Below are positions 50,990-61,183 of a DNA stretch of 64,000 bases, one piece after another. Each line of letters opens with the position of its first letter. Within the stretch, counting starts at the first letter, position 1. Made by a program: the position numbers and the translations under genes. The stretch is from an uncultured Prevotellaceae bacterium. GTDB taxonomy: Bacteria; Bacteroidota; Bacteroidia; Bacteroidales; Bacteroidaceae. A model generated the notes under the pieces. It ran no database searches. It was not told where the DNA came from and saw nothing but the letters and a program-made list of their open reading frames with translations. Location of the stretch: NCBI GenBank assembly GCA_947167455.1, contig CAMVIB010000002.1:36932-100931 (forward strand). Direction: 5' to 3'.

Positions 50990-51595
50990 ATGGCAGAAGC
51001 AAAAAAACTCAACCTCTATATCATCGCAGGATGCAATGGCGCGGGCAAGACGACAGCGTCGTTCACCGTCTTGCCTGAGATGCTCAACTGTCGGGAGTTT
51101 GTCAATGCCGACGAGATTGCCAAGGGCCTTTCACCCTTCAATCCCGAGGGCGTTGCCATTCAGGCGGGGCGGCTCATGATAGAACGAGTGCTTTACCTGC
51201 TGAAGGAAGGCAAGACTTTCGCTTTCGAGACGACGCTGGCCACACGCTCCTATGTCAACCTCATACAGCGTGCGCAGAGGCGTGGCTATTTCGTCACGCT
51301 GCTGTTCTTCTCGCTCTCAACGCCCGAGCAAGCGGTGGCGCGTGTGGCGAAGCGTGTCAGCCAGGGAGGCCATAACATTCCCACTGATGTCGTCAGACGA
51401 AGGTTCGATGCCGGGCTGCGCAATTTTTTCCAGTTATACATCCCCGTGGTAGATTACTGGGCGTTGTATGACAACTCTACTTGTCCGTCAGAGAAGCTGG
51501 CTTATGGCTGGAAGGATGCGAGGCTCAACATTGTGAACCCTGAACGCTTTGCTGAGTTAAAGAATCAATACAATATCCCCACAGACAATGACTGA
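50990..51595 (+). CDS. Zeta-toxin-like P-loop kinase
   Basis: IIAGCNGAGKTTASFTVLPEML, FVNADEIAKGLSPFNPE, FAFETTLATRSYVNLI, VARVAKRVSQGGHNIPTDVVRRRF. Confidence 0.9.
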   Translation: MAEAKKLNLYIIAGCNGAGKTTASFTVLPEMLNCREFVNADEIAKGLSPFNPEGVAIQAGRLMIERVLYLLKEGKTFAFETTLATRSYVNLIQRAQRRGYFVTLLFFSLSTPEQAVARVAKRVSQGGHNIPTDVVRRRFDAGLRNFFQLYIPVVDYWALYDNSTCPSEKLAYGWKDARLNIVNPERFAELKNQYNIPTDND

Positions 51596-51743
51596 CAGAG
51601 AAGTGGCCGAAATGCAACAGAAGATTGACATCGGCATCCGATTGGCCCAAGAGCGCCTTGTGGAACGCACGCGTCTCTTCAACACGACGCTTATTATAGC
51701 TCGTGGTGGAAAGGTCGTGGAGTGGAGTCCCACAGAAATGTAA
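51588..51743 (+). CDS. 51-aa small protein overlapping the zeta-toxin-like gene by 8 bp
   Basis: MTDREVAEMQQKIDIGIRLAQERLVERTRLFNTTLIIARGGKVVEWSPTEM; start inside ATGACTGA. Confidence 0.7.
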   Translation: MTDREVAEMQQKIDIGIRLAQERLVERTRLFNTTLIIARGGKVVEWSPTEM

Positions 51744-51824
51744 TGTGAAGAAACGATGTGAGGCTTCCGGCGCATGTTGCCGCCGGAAGCCTCACAATGT
51801 CTGTATGCCCGAGGGGCGGAGGCG

Positions 51825-53291
51825 TCAGTTCTTGCGCACAGGGTCGCAAGTGACGTCACACCCAAGTTTCTTGAAGATTTTGCGATCCACCTCGCTTATC
51901 ATCACCGTGGCATGAACCTGACAGCCGTCGAGCAACGGCAGAGAGTCGAGAGCCTTGCGGCAGTTGTCGTCGTGCTGCGAGAGCACTGCCAGAGCCACGA
52001 GCACCTCGTCGGTGTGCAGGCGTGGGTTGTTGCCGTGGAGCATAGAGGTCTTCATGTGCTGGATGGGTGTTATCATGTCCTGCGGGATGAGTTTCAGGGC
52101 GTGGTCGATGTCTGCCAGATGCTTGGTGGCGTTGAGCAGCAGTGCCGCGCAGGGGCCGAGCAAGTCACTCGTCTCGGCACTGATGATGGTGCCGTCGGCA
52201 AGTTCTATTGCCGCGCTCGGAGAACTCGACTGCAACCGTCGCTGATAGGCAGCAACGGTGACGGGACGATTTGCCGTGGTGAGCTTCATCTGTTTCATCA
52301 GCACGACAAGCTTGTTCACCTCCTGACCGTCCTTGCGGCCATCCACCATGTCGCAGAGCGAAGCATAGTAGCGGCGTATGATTTCCTGGCATGATGCCTC
52401 GCAGCACACGGCATCGTCGGAGATGCAGAAACCGGCCATGTTCACACCCATGTCGGTAGGCGACTTGTAGGGACTCTCACCGTATATGCTCTCGAAGATG
52501 GCATTCAGCACGGGGAAGATCTCAATGTCGCGATTGTAGTTGACGGTGGTCTTGCCATAGGCATCGAGGTGGAAGTGGTCGATCATATTGACATCTCCAA
52601 GGTCCACCGTAGCAGCCTCGTAGGCCACATTGACGGGATGCTTGAGCGGTATCGACCAGATGGGGAAGGTCTCAAACTTAGCGTACCCAGCCTTTACACC
52701 ACGACGGTTCTCGCCCCACAGCTGGCTGAGGCACACCGCCATCTTGCCGCTGCCAGGGCCTGGAGCCGTGACCACCACCAGCGGACGCGTCGTCTCTACG
52801 AAGTCATTGCGCCCGAAGCCGGACTCTGAGTCTATGAGTTCGACGTTGGTGGGGTAGCCCTCGATGAGGTAGTGGTAATAGACACGCACCCTGCCAAGGC
52901 GTTCCAGCTGCTCGCGGAACGCCACAGCACTTGACTGTCCGTTGAAGTGTGTGATGACAACAGAACTTACCAGCAGACCGCGGTCGGTGAACACGTCACG
53001 CAGGCGAAGCACGTCCTTGTCGTAGGTGATGCCGAGGTCGCCGCGCACCTTGTTGCGCTCGATGTCCTCGGCCGAGATGACAATGACGATCTCGGCATCG
53101 TCCTTCAGCTGCATCAGCATACGCAGTTTGCTGTCGGGCTTGAAACCGGGCAGCACGCGGGCAGCGTGATAGTCGTCATAGAGCTTGCCGCCAAACTCCA
53201 TATAAAGCTTATCGCCGAACTGTGCGATACGCTCCTTGATGTGCTCCGACTGTATGCGGAGGTATTTTTCGTTGTCGAAACCTATTCTCAT
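51825..53291 (-). CDS. DUF1846 family protein
   Basis: MRIGFDNEKYLRIQSEHIKERIAQFGDKLYMEFGGKLYDDYHAARVLPGF; VTAPGPGSGKMAVCLSQLW. Confidence 0.92.
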   Translation of the reverse strand: MRIGFDNEKYLRIQSEHIKERIAQFGDKLYMEFGGKLYDDYHAARVLPGFKPDSKLRMLMQLKDDAEIVIVISAEDIERNKVRGDLGITYDKDVLRLRDVFTDRGLLVSSVVITHFNGQSSAVAFREQLERLGRVRVYYHYLIEGYPTNVELIDSESGFGRNDFVETTRPLVVVTAPGPGSGKMAVCLSQLWGENRRGVKAGYAKFETFPIWSIPLKHPVNVAYEAATVDLGDVNMIDHFHLDAYGKTTVNYNRDIEIFPVLNAIFESIYGESPYKSPTDMGVNMAGFCISDDAVCCEASCQEIIRRYYASLCDMVDGRKDGQEVNKLVVLMKQMKLTTANRPVTVAAYQRRLQSSSPSAAIELADGTIISAETSDLLGPCAALLLNATKHLADIDHALKLIPQDMITPIQHMKTSMLHGNNPRLHTDEVLVALAVLSQHDDNCRKALDSLPLLDGCQVHATVMISEVDRKIFKKLGCDVTCDPVRKN

Positions 53292-53412
53292 AAACTTGTG
53301 CTTTGGGTGGGGCTTGAGTGACATGCGTCTTTCAGGCTGCAAAGATAGCCATTCTGATGCAGAATTGCAAGAAAATGCTTTATAAAATGGACTTGAAGCC
53401 GAAAAAACATAT

Positions 53413-53497
53413 AACAAAAGGTCGCTTCACAGCGACCTTATTGCTCTAGTCTTTAGGTATTAGTCCGTCTAAGGTAAAAAGATTGTTTTCAGGATAA
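53413..53497 (-). ncRNA. Candidate independent small RNA, about 85 nt
   Basis: - strand -7 box TAACTTTG (53504-53511), then CCGTTATCCTGAAAACAATCTTTTTACCTTAGACGGACTAATACCTAAAGACTAGAGCAAT and hairpin AAGGTCGCT-GTGA-AGCGACCTT-TTGTT; no ORF. Confidence 0.6.
53418..53439 (-). terminator. Terminator hairpin of the candidate sRNA
   Basis: AAGGTCGCT-GTGA-AGCGACCTT, 9-bp perfect arms, T-rich tail on - strand. Confidence 0.7.
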
Positions 53498-53652
53498 CGG
53501 CAGCAAAGTTATGCCTTTTTTGCGAAAGAAAAACATTTAAGGATATGTTTTACAACATGTTTATCCTGATTCTGTGATTTTGTTAACGTTATTTATACTT
53601 TGACGTGCGTAAGGATGTCGATTAGTAATGTTTTATCACCCAAGCTATGTGC

Positions 53653-54522
53653 CTAACAACCGTGGAAACGCGCCATTTCGGGCATCGGGTCCTTCAAAAT
53701 GCGACCGATGTTGAAAAGTTCGGCATGGGCAGCCTCACGAAGCTCGTTTTCAAACTGATAGGCAACGCCACCCACGAAACCTACGGAAAGGTCGCGACGT
53801 GAATATGCGGCAACGTTCCTCACGAAGAACGAGCGGAATGCATTCACGAGGAGGTCGTGGATGCTCGGCTCCGTGCGATGTTCGGTGAGGAATGGCACCA
53901 GCGATGCCAGAAAACGGTTTGGCAGTGGCTGACGATAAACGGCATCGATAATGCGCTCTTGCGTCAGACCGAAGCGGTCGAGGAAGGCGCGGCACAGGTT
54001 CTCTGGCAACTGCCCCTTCAGCACATCGCCAACGAGGGTGCGACCGAGCACGGCACCGCTGCCCTCGTCGCCGATAATCCATCCGAGGGCGGGTGTGTGA
54101 GCCACGATACGTGTGCCGTCGTATAGACATGAGTTGGAACCTGTGCCGAGGATGCACGCCATGCCTTCTGAGTGTTGGCACAGGGCACGGGCGGCACCGA
54201 GGAGGTCGCTCTCCACGCAGACCTCGGCATTGCAGAATGCCGTTTCCAGCAGTCTGGCGAGGGGCTGTGCGAAAGGCTGTTGACACCCCGCGCCGTAGAA
54301 CCATACGTGGCCGAAACTGCTATCATGCTGGAGCGAACCAGCACGCCCATGCGTCAGCTCGCTGTCAATGCGTGAGCGTGTGCTTCGGATGATGTCGGAC
54401 ATTGACTCCACGGAGTCGCGGACGGGGTTGATGCCTGTGGTTTGCATCGTGAAGGACATGCCGCCGTGCAGGCTGACATGCCATGTGGCTTTGCTGGAGC
54501 CGCTGTCAACTATTAGATTCAT
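53653..54522 (-). CDS. BadF/BadG/BcrA/BcrD-type ATPase (N-acetylglucosamine kinase-like)
   Basis: MNLIVDSGSSKATWHV; ACILGTGSNSCLYDG; GWIIGDEGSGAVLGRTLV. Confidence 0.88.
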   Translation of the reverse strand: MNLIVDSGSSKATWHVSLHGGMSFTMQTTGINPVRDSVESMSDIIRSTRSRIDSELTHGRAGSLQHDSSFGHVWFYGAGCQQPFAQPLARLLETAFCNAEVCVESDLLGAARALCQHSEGMACILGTGSNSCLYDGTRIVAHTPALGWIIGDEGSGAVLGRTLVGDVLKGQLPENLCRAFLDRFGLTQERIIDAVYRQPLPNRFLASLVPFLTEHRTEPSIHDLLVNAFRSFFVRNVAAYSRRDLSVGFVGGVAYQFENELREAAHAELFNIGRILKDPMPEMARFHGC

Positions 54523-54629
54523 GACTGCAAAAGTAATGAAAATTGTCCGTCCCGCACTACTTTTTCACAAAAAAGCGCGCGCGCGTGCGAAAAAAGGTCG
54601 TTCTCCTTGGGTAAGACGGCAAATATCAC

Positions 54630-54637
54630 TACCTTTG
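54630..54637 (+). promoter_or_regulatory. -7 box TACCTTTG
   Basis: 19 nt upstream of the ATG at 54657. Confidence 0.5.
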
Positions 54638-54656
54638 CGCCAAAATTCGCAATGTT

Positions 54657-56024
54657 ATGAAACTTCATCTTATTCTACTATGTGCCATGTTGTCACTCAC
54701 GGGCGCTGCCATGGCACGCCAGAACAGGGTCGGCAGGATGCAGCAAGCTGATACCATCCTTGCCAAATACGCAGCAGCATTGGATGATCTCGTCAACAAT
54801 GCGCAAGCGTCAGCCGAGTCGAGTGCCAAGATGCCGAGTCCGTATATGTATCGTCTTCTTGGACCCGGTACGCTCTATGCCAGTGCTCTCGCGCAGAGTT
54901 TCGGAAATGCCATGCCACTCGTTGCCTCAACATCGTCTGCCGATGCCGGTCTGCCGCCTCTCGGCCAGACTCAGGACGCACAGCTTACACTCAACACGCT
55001 CATCAACGAACAGCTGGCACGGGCATACGTGTCAGCCCCGCAGCTCTTCCAGACCACACCGGACGAGCTCGAAGAGGCAGGCACACTGAGGAGCGACCTC
55101 GCAAAGCCTGTTGAAGTGCCCGAGGTGAAGCTCGCCGAGAAGGTCGAGCCGGAGGCAATCCAGATTGACGTGGAGCCTGTGGAGCCGGAGGTCAAGAAGC
55201 CCAACTTCTGGACTTTCAAAGGCAATGGCGGCTTGCAGTTCACACAGAGCTATTTCTCCAAGAACTGGTATCAGGGCGGTGAGAACAACTATGCCTTCCT
55301 CGGACTGCTCACATTCGATGCCAACTACAACAACCAGCGTCGTGTGCAGCTTGACAACAAGCTCGAGGCACAGCTCGGCTTCCAGACTTCCGAGACGGCA
55401 GAGACCAAGTTCCGTCCGACAAGCAACCTGTTGCGTCTGACGTCGAACCTCGGCATCAAGGCTGTCGGCAACTGGAACTATGCCGCACAGCTGCAGTTGC
55501 AGACGCAGCCATATATGAGCTATGACGGAAAGACATCCAACGTGACGGGCGACTTCGTCTCGCCGCTATACGTCCGTGCATCTATCGGTATGGACTTCAA
55601 GATTAAGAGGCCCAAGTTCGAGGGTACGCTCAAGCTCGCACCGCTGTCTTACGTCATCACCTATGTCGAACGTCAGAGTCTGGTGGGCCGCTACGGCATT
55701 CACGAAGGCCATCATTCCAAACACGAGTGGGGTCCTAATATCGAGTTCCGCTTCAAGTACAACATCATCAAGAACATCTCATGGGAGTCGCGACTCTACT
55801 GGTTCTCCAACTTCAACCTCACACGCATCGAGAACGAGAATATCATCAACTTCACCATCAACAAGTATCTCTCCACAAAGCTCTTCCTGTACCCGCGCTA
55901 TGAAGACTCCAAGTACTATAACGTGAAGTACAACGAGGATGGTTCGCTGGCCGATGGTAGCGCACGCGAGAGCCACTGGATGTTCAAGGAGTTTTTCTCG
56001 CTCGGCCTGAACTACGACTTCTAA
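54657..56024 (+). CDS. DUF3078 family outer-membrane-associated protein
   Basis: [43 protein letters not shown]. Confidence 0.85.
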   Translation: MKLHLILLCAMLSLTGAAMARQNRVGRMQQADTILAKYAAALDDLVNNAQASAESSAKMPSPYMYRLLGPGTLYASALAQSFGNAMPLVASTSSADAGLPPLGQTQDAQLTLNTLINEQLARAYVSAPQLFQTTPDELEEAGTLRSDLAKPVEVPEVKLAEKVEPEAIQIDVEPVEPEVKKPNFWTFKGNGGLQFTQSYFSKNWYQGGENNYAFLGLLTFDANYNNQRRVQLDNKLEAQLGFQTSETAETKFRPTSNLLRLTSNLGIKAVGNWNYAAQLQLQTQPYMSYDGKTSNVTGDFVSPLYVRASIGMDFKIKRPKFEGTLKLAPLSYVITYVERQSLVGRYGIHEGHHSKHEWGPNIEFRFKYNIIKNISWESRLYWFSNFNLTRIENENIINFTINKYLSTKLFLYPRYEDSKYYNVKYNEDGSLADGSARESHWMFKEFFSLGLNYDF

Positions 56025-56031
56025 ACCAAAG

Positions 56032-56643
56032 ATGGAAATACGTACAGCAACCTACCTCAAGAGCAGCGAGTTCATAAGTCAGTGCCCGGAACACCGCACC
56101 ACGGAGTATGCATTCATCGGTCGTTCCAACGTCGGCAAGTCGAGTCTCATCAACATGCTTGCCGGCAACAGCAAGCTTGCCAAGACATCGTCAACGCCAG
56201 GCAAGACGTTGCTCATCAACCATTTCGTAATCAACAACGGAGAGTGGTATCTCGTTGACCTGCCCGGCTATGGCTTTGCCAAGCGTAGCAAGACCGAGCG
56301 TGCCAAGCTTGAACACATGATAGAGGGCTACATCCTGCAACGTGAGTGTCTGACGAACCTCTTCGTGCTAATCGACAGCCGGCTTGAGCCGCAGGCCATC
56401 GACCTCGCTTTCATGCGCTGGCTCGGAGAGAGCGGCATAGCCTTCAGCATCGTCTTCACCAAGGCCGACAAGCTAAGCCGCCAGCGTCTGAGCGAGAACA
56501 TCAATGCCTACCTCGACAAGCTCAGGGAAGAATGGGATCCTCTGCCGCCATATTTCATCACATCGGCAGAGACGCGCCAAGGGCGCGATGAGCTGTTGGA
56601 ATATATCGACAGCATCAACAAGACAATAGACACCCAACCATAG
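56032..56643 (+). CDS. engB: Ribosome biogenesis GTP-binding protein YihA/YsxC/EngB
   Basis: [59 protein letters not shown]. Confidence 0.95.
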   Translation: MEIRTATYLKSSEFISQCPEHRTTEYAFIGRSNVGKSSLINMLAGNSKLAKTSSTPGKTLLINHFVINNGEWYLVDLPGYGFAKRSKTERAKLEHMIEGYILQRECLTNLFVLIDSRLEPQAIDLAFMRWLGESGIAFSIVFTKADKLSRQRLSENINAYLDKLREEWDPLPPYFITSAETRQGRDELLEYIDSINKTIDTQP

Positions 56644-56704
56644 GCGCGTTGCCGACTACGCGCGCGTACATTAATATTATTATATAGCAGTCAACACAAT
56701 CTTT

Positions 56705-58594
56705 ATGGATAAAAACACACTCACAGGATTCGCTCTCATGGCAGTTGTGCTCATCGTGTTCACCTGGTACAGCCAGCCGACAGCAGAGCAGATTCAGGCA
56801 CAACGCGAAAGCGACTCTATCGCGGCATCACGTCGCATCGAAGCACAACAGGCCGAGGAGGCCCGCATCAAGGCTGCCGAGGCACAGGCTCTGCTCATGA
56901 AGCAGGACTCCACGAGCCTCCTCTTCAGTGCCCGCAACGGCAGCAGCCAACTCATCACCCTCGAGAACGACAACGTCCGCCTCACCATAAACACTCATGG
57001 CGGTGTCATCGAGACGGCAGAGCTGAAGAACTATCAAGACCAGCAAAAGCAGAACGTGCGCCTCGTCAATCCCGACGATGCACACATGCGTCTGTCCCTG
57101 CCCACAAAGACCGACAACATCATCACTGACGAGCTCTATTTCCAGGTTGCCGACATGCCGGCAAGCGGGGCAGGGGAGAGCCTTGAGTCGGTGACGCTGC
57201 GTCTGCCTCTCGCGACGGGTTCGTTAGACATCGACTACACCCTGCGGCCCGATGCATACATGGTTGACATGGTGGTGCGGGCCAACGGCATCGCCAATCT
57301 CTTCATGCCCTCAACGCAGGCGCTAACCATCGACTGGAACGACCGTGCCCACCAGCTCGAAAAAGGCTTCGACTTCGAGCAGCGCTATTCTTGCATACGT
57401 TACCACAGCAATGACGGCACGACCGACAATCTCAGCGAGACCTCCGACGACGAGGAGGAGATAGAACAGGCTCTCGACTGGGTGGCCTTCAAGAATCAGT
57501 TCTTCTCGGCTGTGCTCATCAGCCAGCAGCAGTTCACTGGCGCACATCTCACGTCAAGACTCTATCAGAAGGGACAAGGCTACCTCAAGAGCTATGAGGC
57601 ACAGCTACAGACCGCCTTCGACCCCACCGGCGCAAGGCCCACACAGCTTCAGCTCTATTTCGGACCCAATGACTTCCATACGCTGAAGGCTCACAACGAC
57701 CTCAGTCTCAACGCCGACCGCGACCTCGAGCTCGAAGACCTCGTCTATCTCGGCTGGCCTGTCGTGCGTTGGATCAACCGTTGGTTCATCATCTACCTCT
57801 TTGACTGGCTCAAGGGCTTCGGCCTGCACATGGGGCTCGTGCTCCTCTTACTGACCATCATCGTCAAGGCTCTCGTCTATCCCGCCACCAAGAAGAGCTA
57901 CCTCGCCAGCGCGCGCATGCGCGTCCTCAAACCCAAGATGGACGAGCTCAACAAGAAATACCCGCGCCAGGAGGATGCCATGAAGAAGCAGCAGGAGATG
58001 ATGCAAATCTACTCGCAGTATGGTGTCTCACCCATGGGAGGCTGCCTGCCCATGCTCATCCAGGCGCCTATCTGGATCGCCCTCTTCAACTTCGTGCCGA
58101 ATGCCATCGAGCTACGCGGACAGAGTTTCCTCTGGGCTGACGACCTCAGTGCCTACGACGACGTCATACGTTGGGGTAAGGACATCTGGCTCATCGGCGA
58201 CCACCTCAGCATCTTCTGCGTGCTCTTCTGTGTCATGCAGATTGCAAACACATGGATCAGCATGAAGCAACAACAGAGCGCTGCCATGTCGCCTGAGCAG
58301 GAACAGAGCATGAAGATGATGCGTTGGATGATGTATCTCATGCCCCTCATGTTCTTCTTCATGTTCAACACCTACAGCTCCGGCCTCAACTACTACTACT
58401 TCCTCTCCGGCCTGACCAGCATACTCATCATGTGGTTCCTGCGCAAGACCACCGACGACACTAAGCTGCTGGCACAGCTTGAGGCCTACAAGGCAAAACA
58501 TGCCAACGACCCCAAGAAGCACTCGGGCATGGCAGCACGGCTCGAAGCGCTGCAGAAAATGGCACAGGAAGCCCAGCAGCAGCAAAAGCGATAG
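56705..58594 (+). CDS. yidC: Membrane protein insertase YidC
   Basis: MDKNTLTGFALMAVVLIVFTWYSQP; GMGLVLLLLTIIVKALVYPATKKSYLASARMRVLKPK; GVSPMGGCLPMLIQAPIWIALFNFVPNAIELRGQSFLWADDLS. Confidence 0.97.
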   Translation: MDKNTLTGFALMAVVLIVFTWYSQPTAEQIQAQRESDSIAASRRIEAQQAEEARIKAAEAQALLMKQDSTSLLFSARNGSSQLITLENDNVRLTINTHGGVIETAELKNYQDQQKQNVRLVNPDDAHMRLSLPTKTDNIITDELYFQVADMPASGAGESLESVTLRLPLATGSLDIDYTLRPDAYMVDMVVRANGIANLFMPSTQALTIDWNDRAHQLEKGFDFEQRYSCIRYHSNDGTTDNLSETSDDEEEIEQALDWVAFKNQFFSAVLISQQQFTGAHLTSRLYQKGQGYLKSYEAQLQTAFDPTGARPTQLQLYFGPNDFHTLKAHNDLSLNADRDLELEDLVYLGWPVVRWINRWFIIYLFDWLKGFGLHMGLVLLLLTIIVKALVYPATKKSYLASARMRVLKPKMDELNKKYPRQEDAMKKQQEMMQIYSQYGVSPMGGCLPMLIQAPIWIALFNFVPNAIELRGQSFLWADDLSAYDDVIRWGKDIWLIGDHLSIFCVLFCVMQIANTWISMKQQQSAAMSPEQEQSMKMMRWMMYLMPLMFFFMFNTYSSGLNYYYFLSGLTSILIMWFLRKTTDDTKLLAQLEAYKAKHANDPKKHSGMAARLEALQKMAQEAQQQQKR

Positions 58595-58624
58595 TCTTTC
58601 CACACTCACACAACATCACAAACA

Positions 58625-60910
58625 ATGAAAGCAGCCTTGAGAATCCTATCTGCGTCGGCCGTCATTGCCACACTCACGCCGCTGACATCATGCACCACTG
58701 CCGGCAGTGACGCTCCGGCTCGCAACGAGATAACCCTCAGCTCCGACACCCTCACGCCTGAAGCCCTGTGGGCCATGGGGCGCATAGGCTCGTATGACGT
58801 AAGCCCCGACGGCAGCAAAGCAGCATACCAAGTCACCTACTACAGCGTAGAGGAAAACAACAGCCGCACCCTCATCTACACAACGCCGATACCCGATGCC
58901 GATGCCTCATCGCGCACGCCAGGGCATGACTCTCCCGCCACAGAGACACTCCAGACGGACACACCTGCCACCTCACCCCAACCCTCACTACTCGGCTCCG
59001 GCTCATCACCCGTGTGGCTCGACAGCGATAGGCTCGCATTCCTCACCGGGGGCGAGGTGTGGACCATGAAGGCCGACGGCACAGCACGCAAACAGCTCAC
59101 TGACACCGGCGGCTCCGTAGATGATTTCCTCTTCTCGCCCGACGGCAAGAAGGTCATACTCGTAAAGGCCGTACCATATCACGATATCATCAAGGACAAA
59201 CCTGCCGACCTGCCCAAGACCACTGGCCGTGTCATCACCGACCTCATGTACCGCCACTGGGACCACTACGTCGAGACAATCCCGCATCCCTTCATCCTCG
59301 ATATCGAGAGCGGCGAGGAGTACGACATGCTCGAAGGAGAACCTTTCGAGTGCCCCATGGAGCCATTCGGAGGCGTCGAGCAGCTCGCCTGGAGCCCCGA
59401 CTCAAGGCTCGTGGCCTTTACATGCCGCACAAAGACGGGGCTCGCATATAGCATTAGTACAGATTCAGACATCTATATTTTCGATACAGAGAGAGGTGAT
59501 GTCGATATGGCACGCAACGCCTGTAAGGGCATGGAGTTGTACGGCGCCATCGTACATGGCGAGGGCAAGTATGCCCCCGAGTGCGACCCCACGAAATCCC
59601 TGCGCAACCAACCCGTCAACAGCGAAGTCTTCAACGACTTCAACGTCGGCTACGACCAGAACCCGAGCTTCTCGCCCGATGGCCGCTACGTGGCATGGCT
59701 CTCCATGCAGCGCGACGGCTACGAGAGCGACCGCCAGCGTCTGTGTGTCTGTGACCTTCAGAGCGGCGAGCTGCGCTATGTCACAGAGACTTTCGACAGC
59801 AGTGTCGATGCCTTTGTATGGGCTGCCGACAGTCGCACACTCTATTTCATAGGGGTATGGCATGCCACAGAGAATCTTTATCGCACCGACCTCGATGGCA
59901 ATGTAGCACAGCTCACAGACTTACAGGCCGACTGGGGAAGCCTGAAGATGATACCATCCCAGACATCAGACATCGACTCCGGACGTCTGCTCATGGAGCG
60001 CCACGACTATTTCCACCCCGCCGACCTCTACGCCGTCACCGTGCTCAGCAATTCCATTGCTGAGATCACCCAGCTCACCAACGAGAACGCCCACATCCTC
60101 GCACAGCTCGCACCCGGCAGTTCCGAGCCACGATGGTGCACCACCACCGACGGCAGGCAGCTCCACTACTGGGTCATTAAGCCCCCGCACTTCGACCCCT
60201 CAAGGAAATACCCCACACTCCTCTTCTGCGAGGGCGGCCCACAGAGCCCCGTCTCGCAGTTCTGGAGCTACCGTTGGAACTTTTACATCATGGCATCGCA
60301 GGGCTACGTAGTCATAGCTCCCAACCGCCGTGGCCTCCCCGGTTTCGGCCAGGAATGGCTCGAAGAGATTTCCGGCGACTGGACAGGCCAGTGCATGCGC
60401 GACTACCTCAGCGCCATCGATGATGCCTGCGACTCACTACCGTACGTTGACCGCGACCGCCTCGGGGCCGTGGGAGCATCGTTCGGCGGATTCAGCGTCT
60501 ATTACCTCGCCGGACACCACGACAAGCGCTTCAAGTGCTTCATCGCGCACGACGGAGCCTTCAACCTCGAAGCCATGTACACTGAGACGGAGGAGAACTG
60601 GTTCTCCAACTGGGAGTACGACGACGCCTACTGGAACAGCGACCGCACGCCCGCTGCCGACCGCACCTACCGCAACTCGCCGCATCTCTTCGTCGATAAG
60701 TGGGACACGCCCATACTCTGCATACATGGCGAGAAGGACTACCGCATCAATGCCACACAGGGTATGAGCGCATTCAACGCCGCTCGCATGCGTGGCATCG
60801 AGGCCGAGCTCCTTATCTATCCCGACGAGAACCACTGGGTGCTGAAGCCGCAGAACGGCATCCTCTGGCAGCGCACATACTTCAGCTGGCTTGCCCGCTG
60901 GCTGAAGTGA
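58625..60910 (+). CDS. S9 family prolyl oligopeptidase/dipeptidyl peptidase
   Basis: PD40-like propeller; GAVGASFGGFSVYYLAG (GxSxGG), PILCIHGEKDYRI, YPDENHWVLKPQN. Confidence 0.95.
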   Translation: MKAALRILSASAVIATLTPLTSCTTAGSDAPARNEITLSSDTLTPEALWAMGRIGSYDVSPDGSKAAYQVTYYSVEENNSRTLIYTTPIPDADASSRTPGHDSPATETLQTDTPATSPQPSLLGSGSSPVWLDSDRLAFLTGGEVWTMKADGTARKQLTDTGGSVDDFLFSPDGKKVILVKAVPYHDIIKDKPADLPKTTGRVITDLMYRHWDHYVETIPHPFILDIESGEEYDMLEGEPFECPMEPFGGVEQLAWSPDSRLVAFTCRTKTGLAYSISTDSDIYIFDTERGDVDMARNACKGMELYGAIVHGEGKYAPECDPTKSLRNQPVNSEVFNDFNVGYDQNPSFSPDGRYVAWLSMQRDGYESDRQRLCVCDLQSGELRYVTETFDSSVDAFVWAADSRTLYFIGVWHATENLYRTDLDGNVAQLTDLQADWGSLKMIPSQTSDIDSGRLLMERHDYFHPADLYAVTVLSNSIAEITQLTNENAHILAQLAPGSSEPRWCTTTDGRQLHYWVIKPPHFDPSRKYPTLLFCEGGPQSPVSQFWSYRWNFYIMASQGYVVIAPNRRGLPGFGQEWLEEISGDWTGQCMRDYLSAIDDACDSLPYVDRDRLGAVGASFGGFSVYYLAGHHDKRFKCFIAHDGAFNLEAMYTETEENWFSNWEYDDAYWNSDRTPAADRTYRNSPHLFVDKWDTPILCIHGEKDYRINATQGMSAFNAARMRGIEAELLIYPDENHWVLKPQNGILWQRTYFSWLARWLK

Positions 60911-60929
60911 GTGACATGTCACTTCATCC

Positions 60930-61103
60930 GCATCCCCTGGGCGAGGCACCTGCATCCCCTGGGCGAGGCACCTGCATCCCCTAGGCGAGGCACCTGCATC
61001 CCCTAGGCGAGGCACCTGCATCCCCTAGGGGAGTTATGTAACTCGCCTAGGGGAGTTACATAACTCGCCTAGGCGAGTTTCATATCGCCCCTAAGGGGCT
61101 TTC
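60930..61103 (+). repeat. 22-bp phased CCTAGG array: four GCATCCCCTRGGCGAGGCACCT units plus palindromic units
   Basis: Cores at 60936, 60958, 60980, 61002, 61024, 61046, 61068 and 61090. Confidence 0.95.
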
Positions 61104-61183
61104 TACGACCGTAAAGAGCATTAGCAATCAATCTCTTATCACCATCAGCACTTCTCCTTCACAACCATAATGTGGCATCCGTC

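Noticed and set aside
54570-54600. GCGCGCGCG tract as Z-DNA or regulatory element
   Set aside because: Short CG-alternating run in a promoter region; too little evidence.
60437-61021. - strand ORF with QVPRLGDAGASPRGCRC repeats
   Set aside because: Runs through the noncoding array and antisense to the S9 peptidase.
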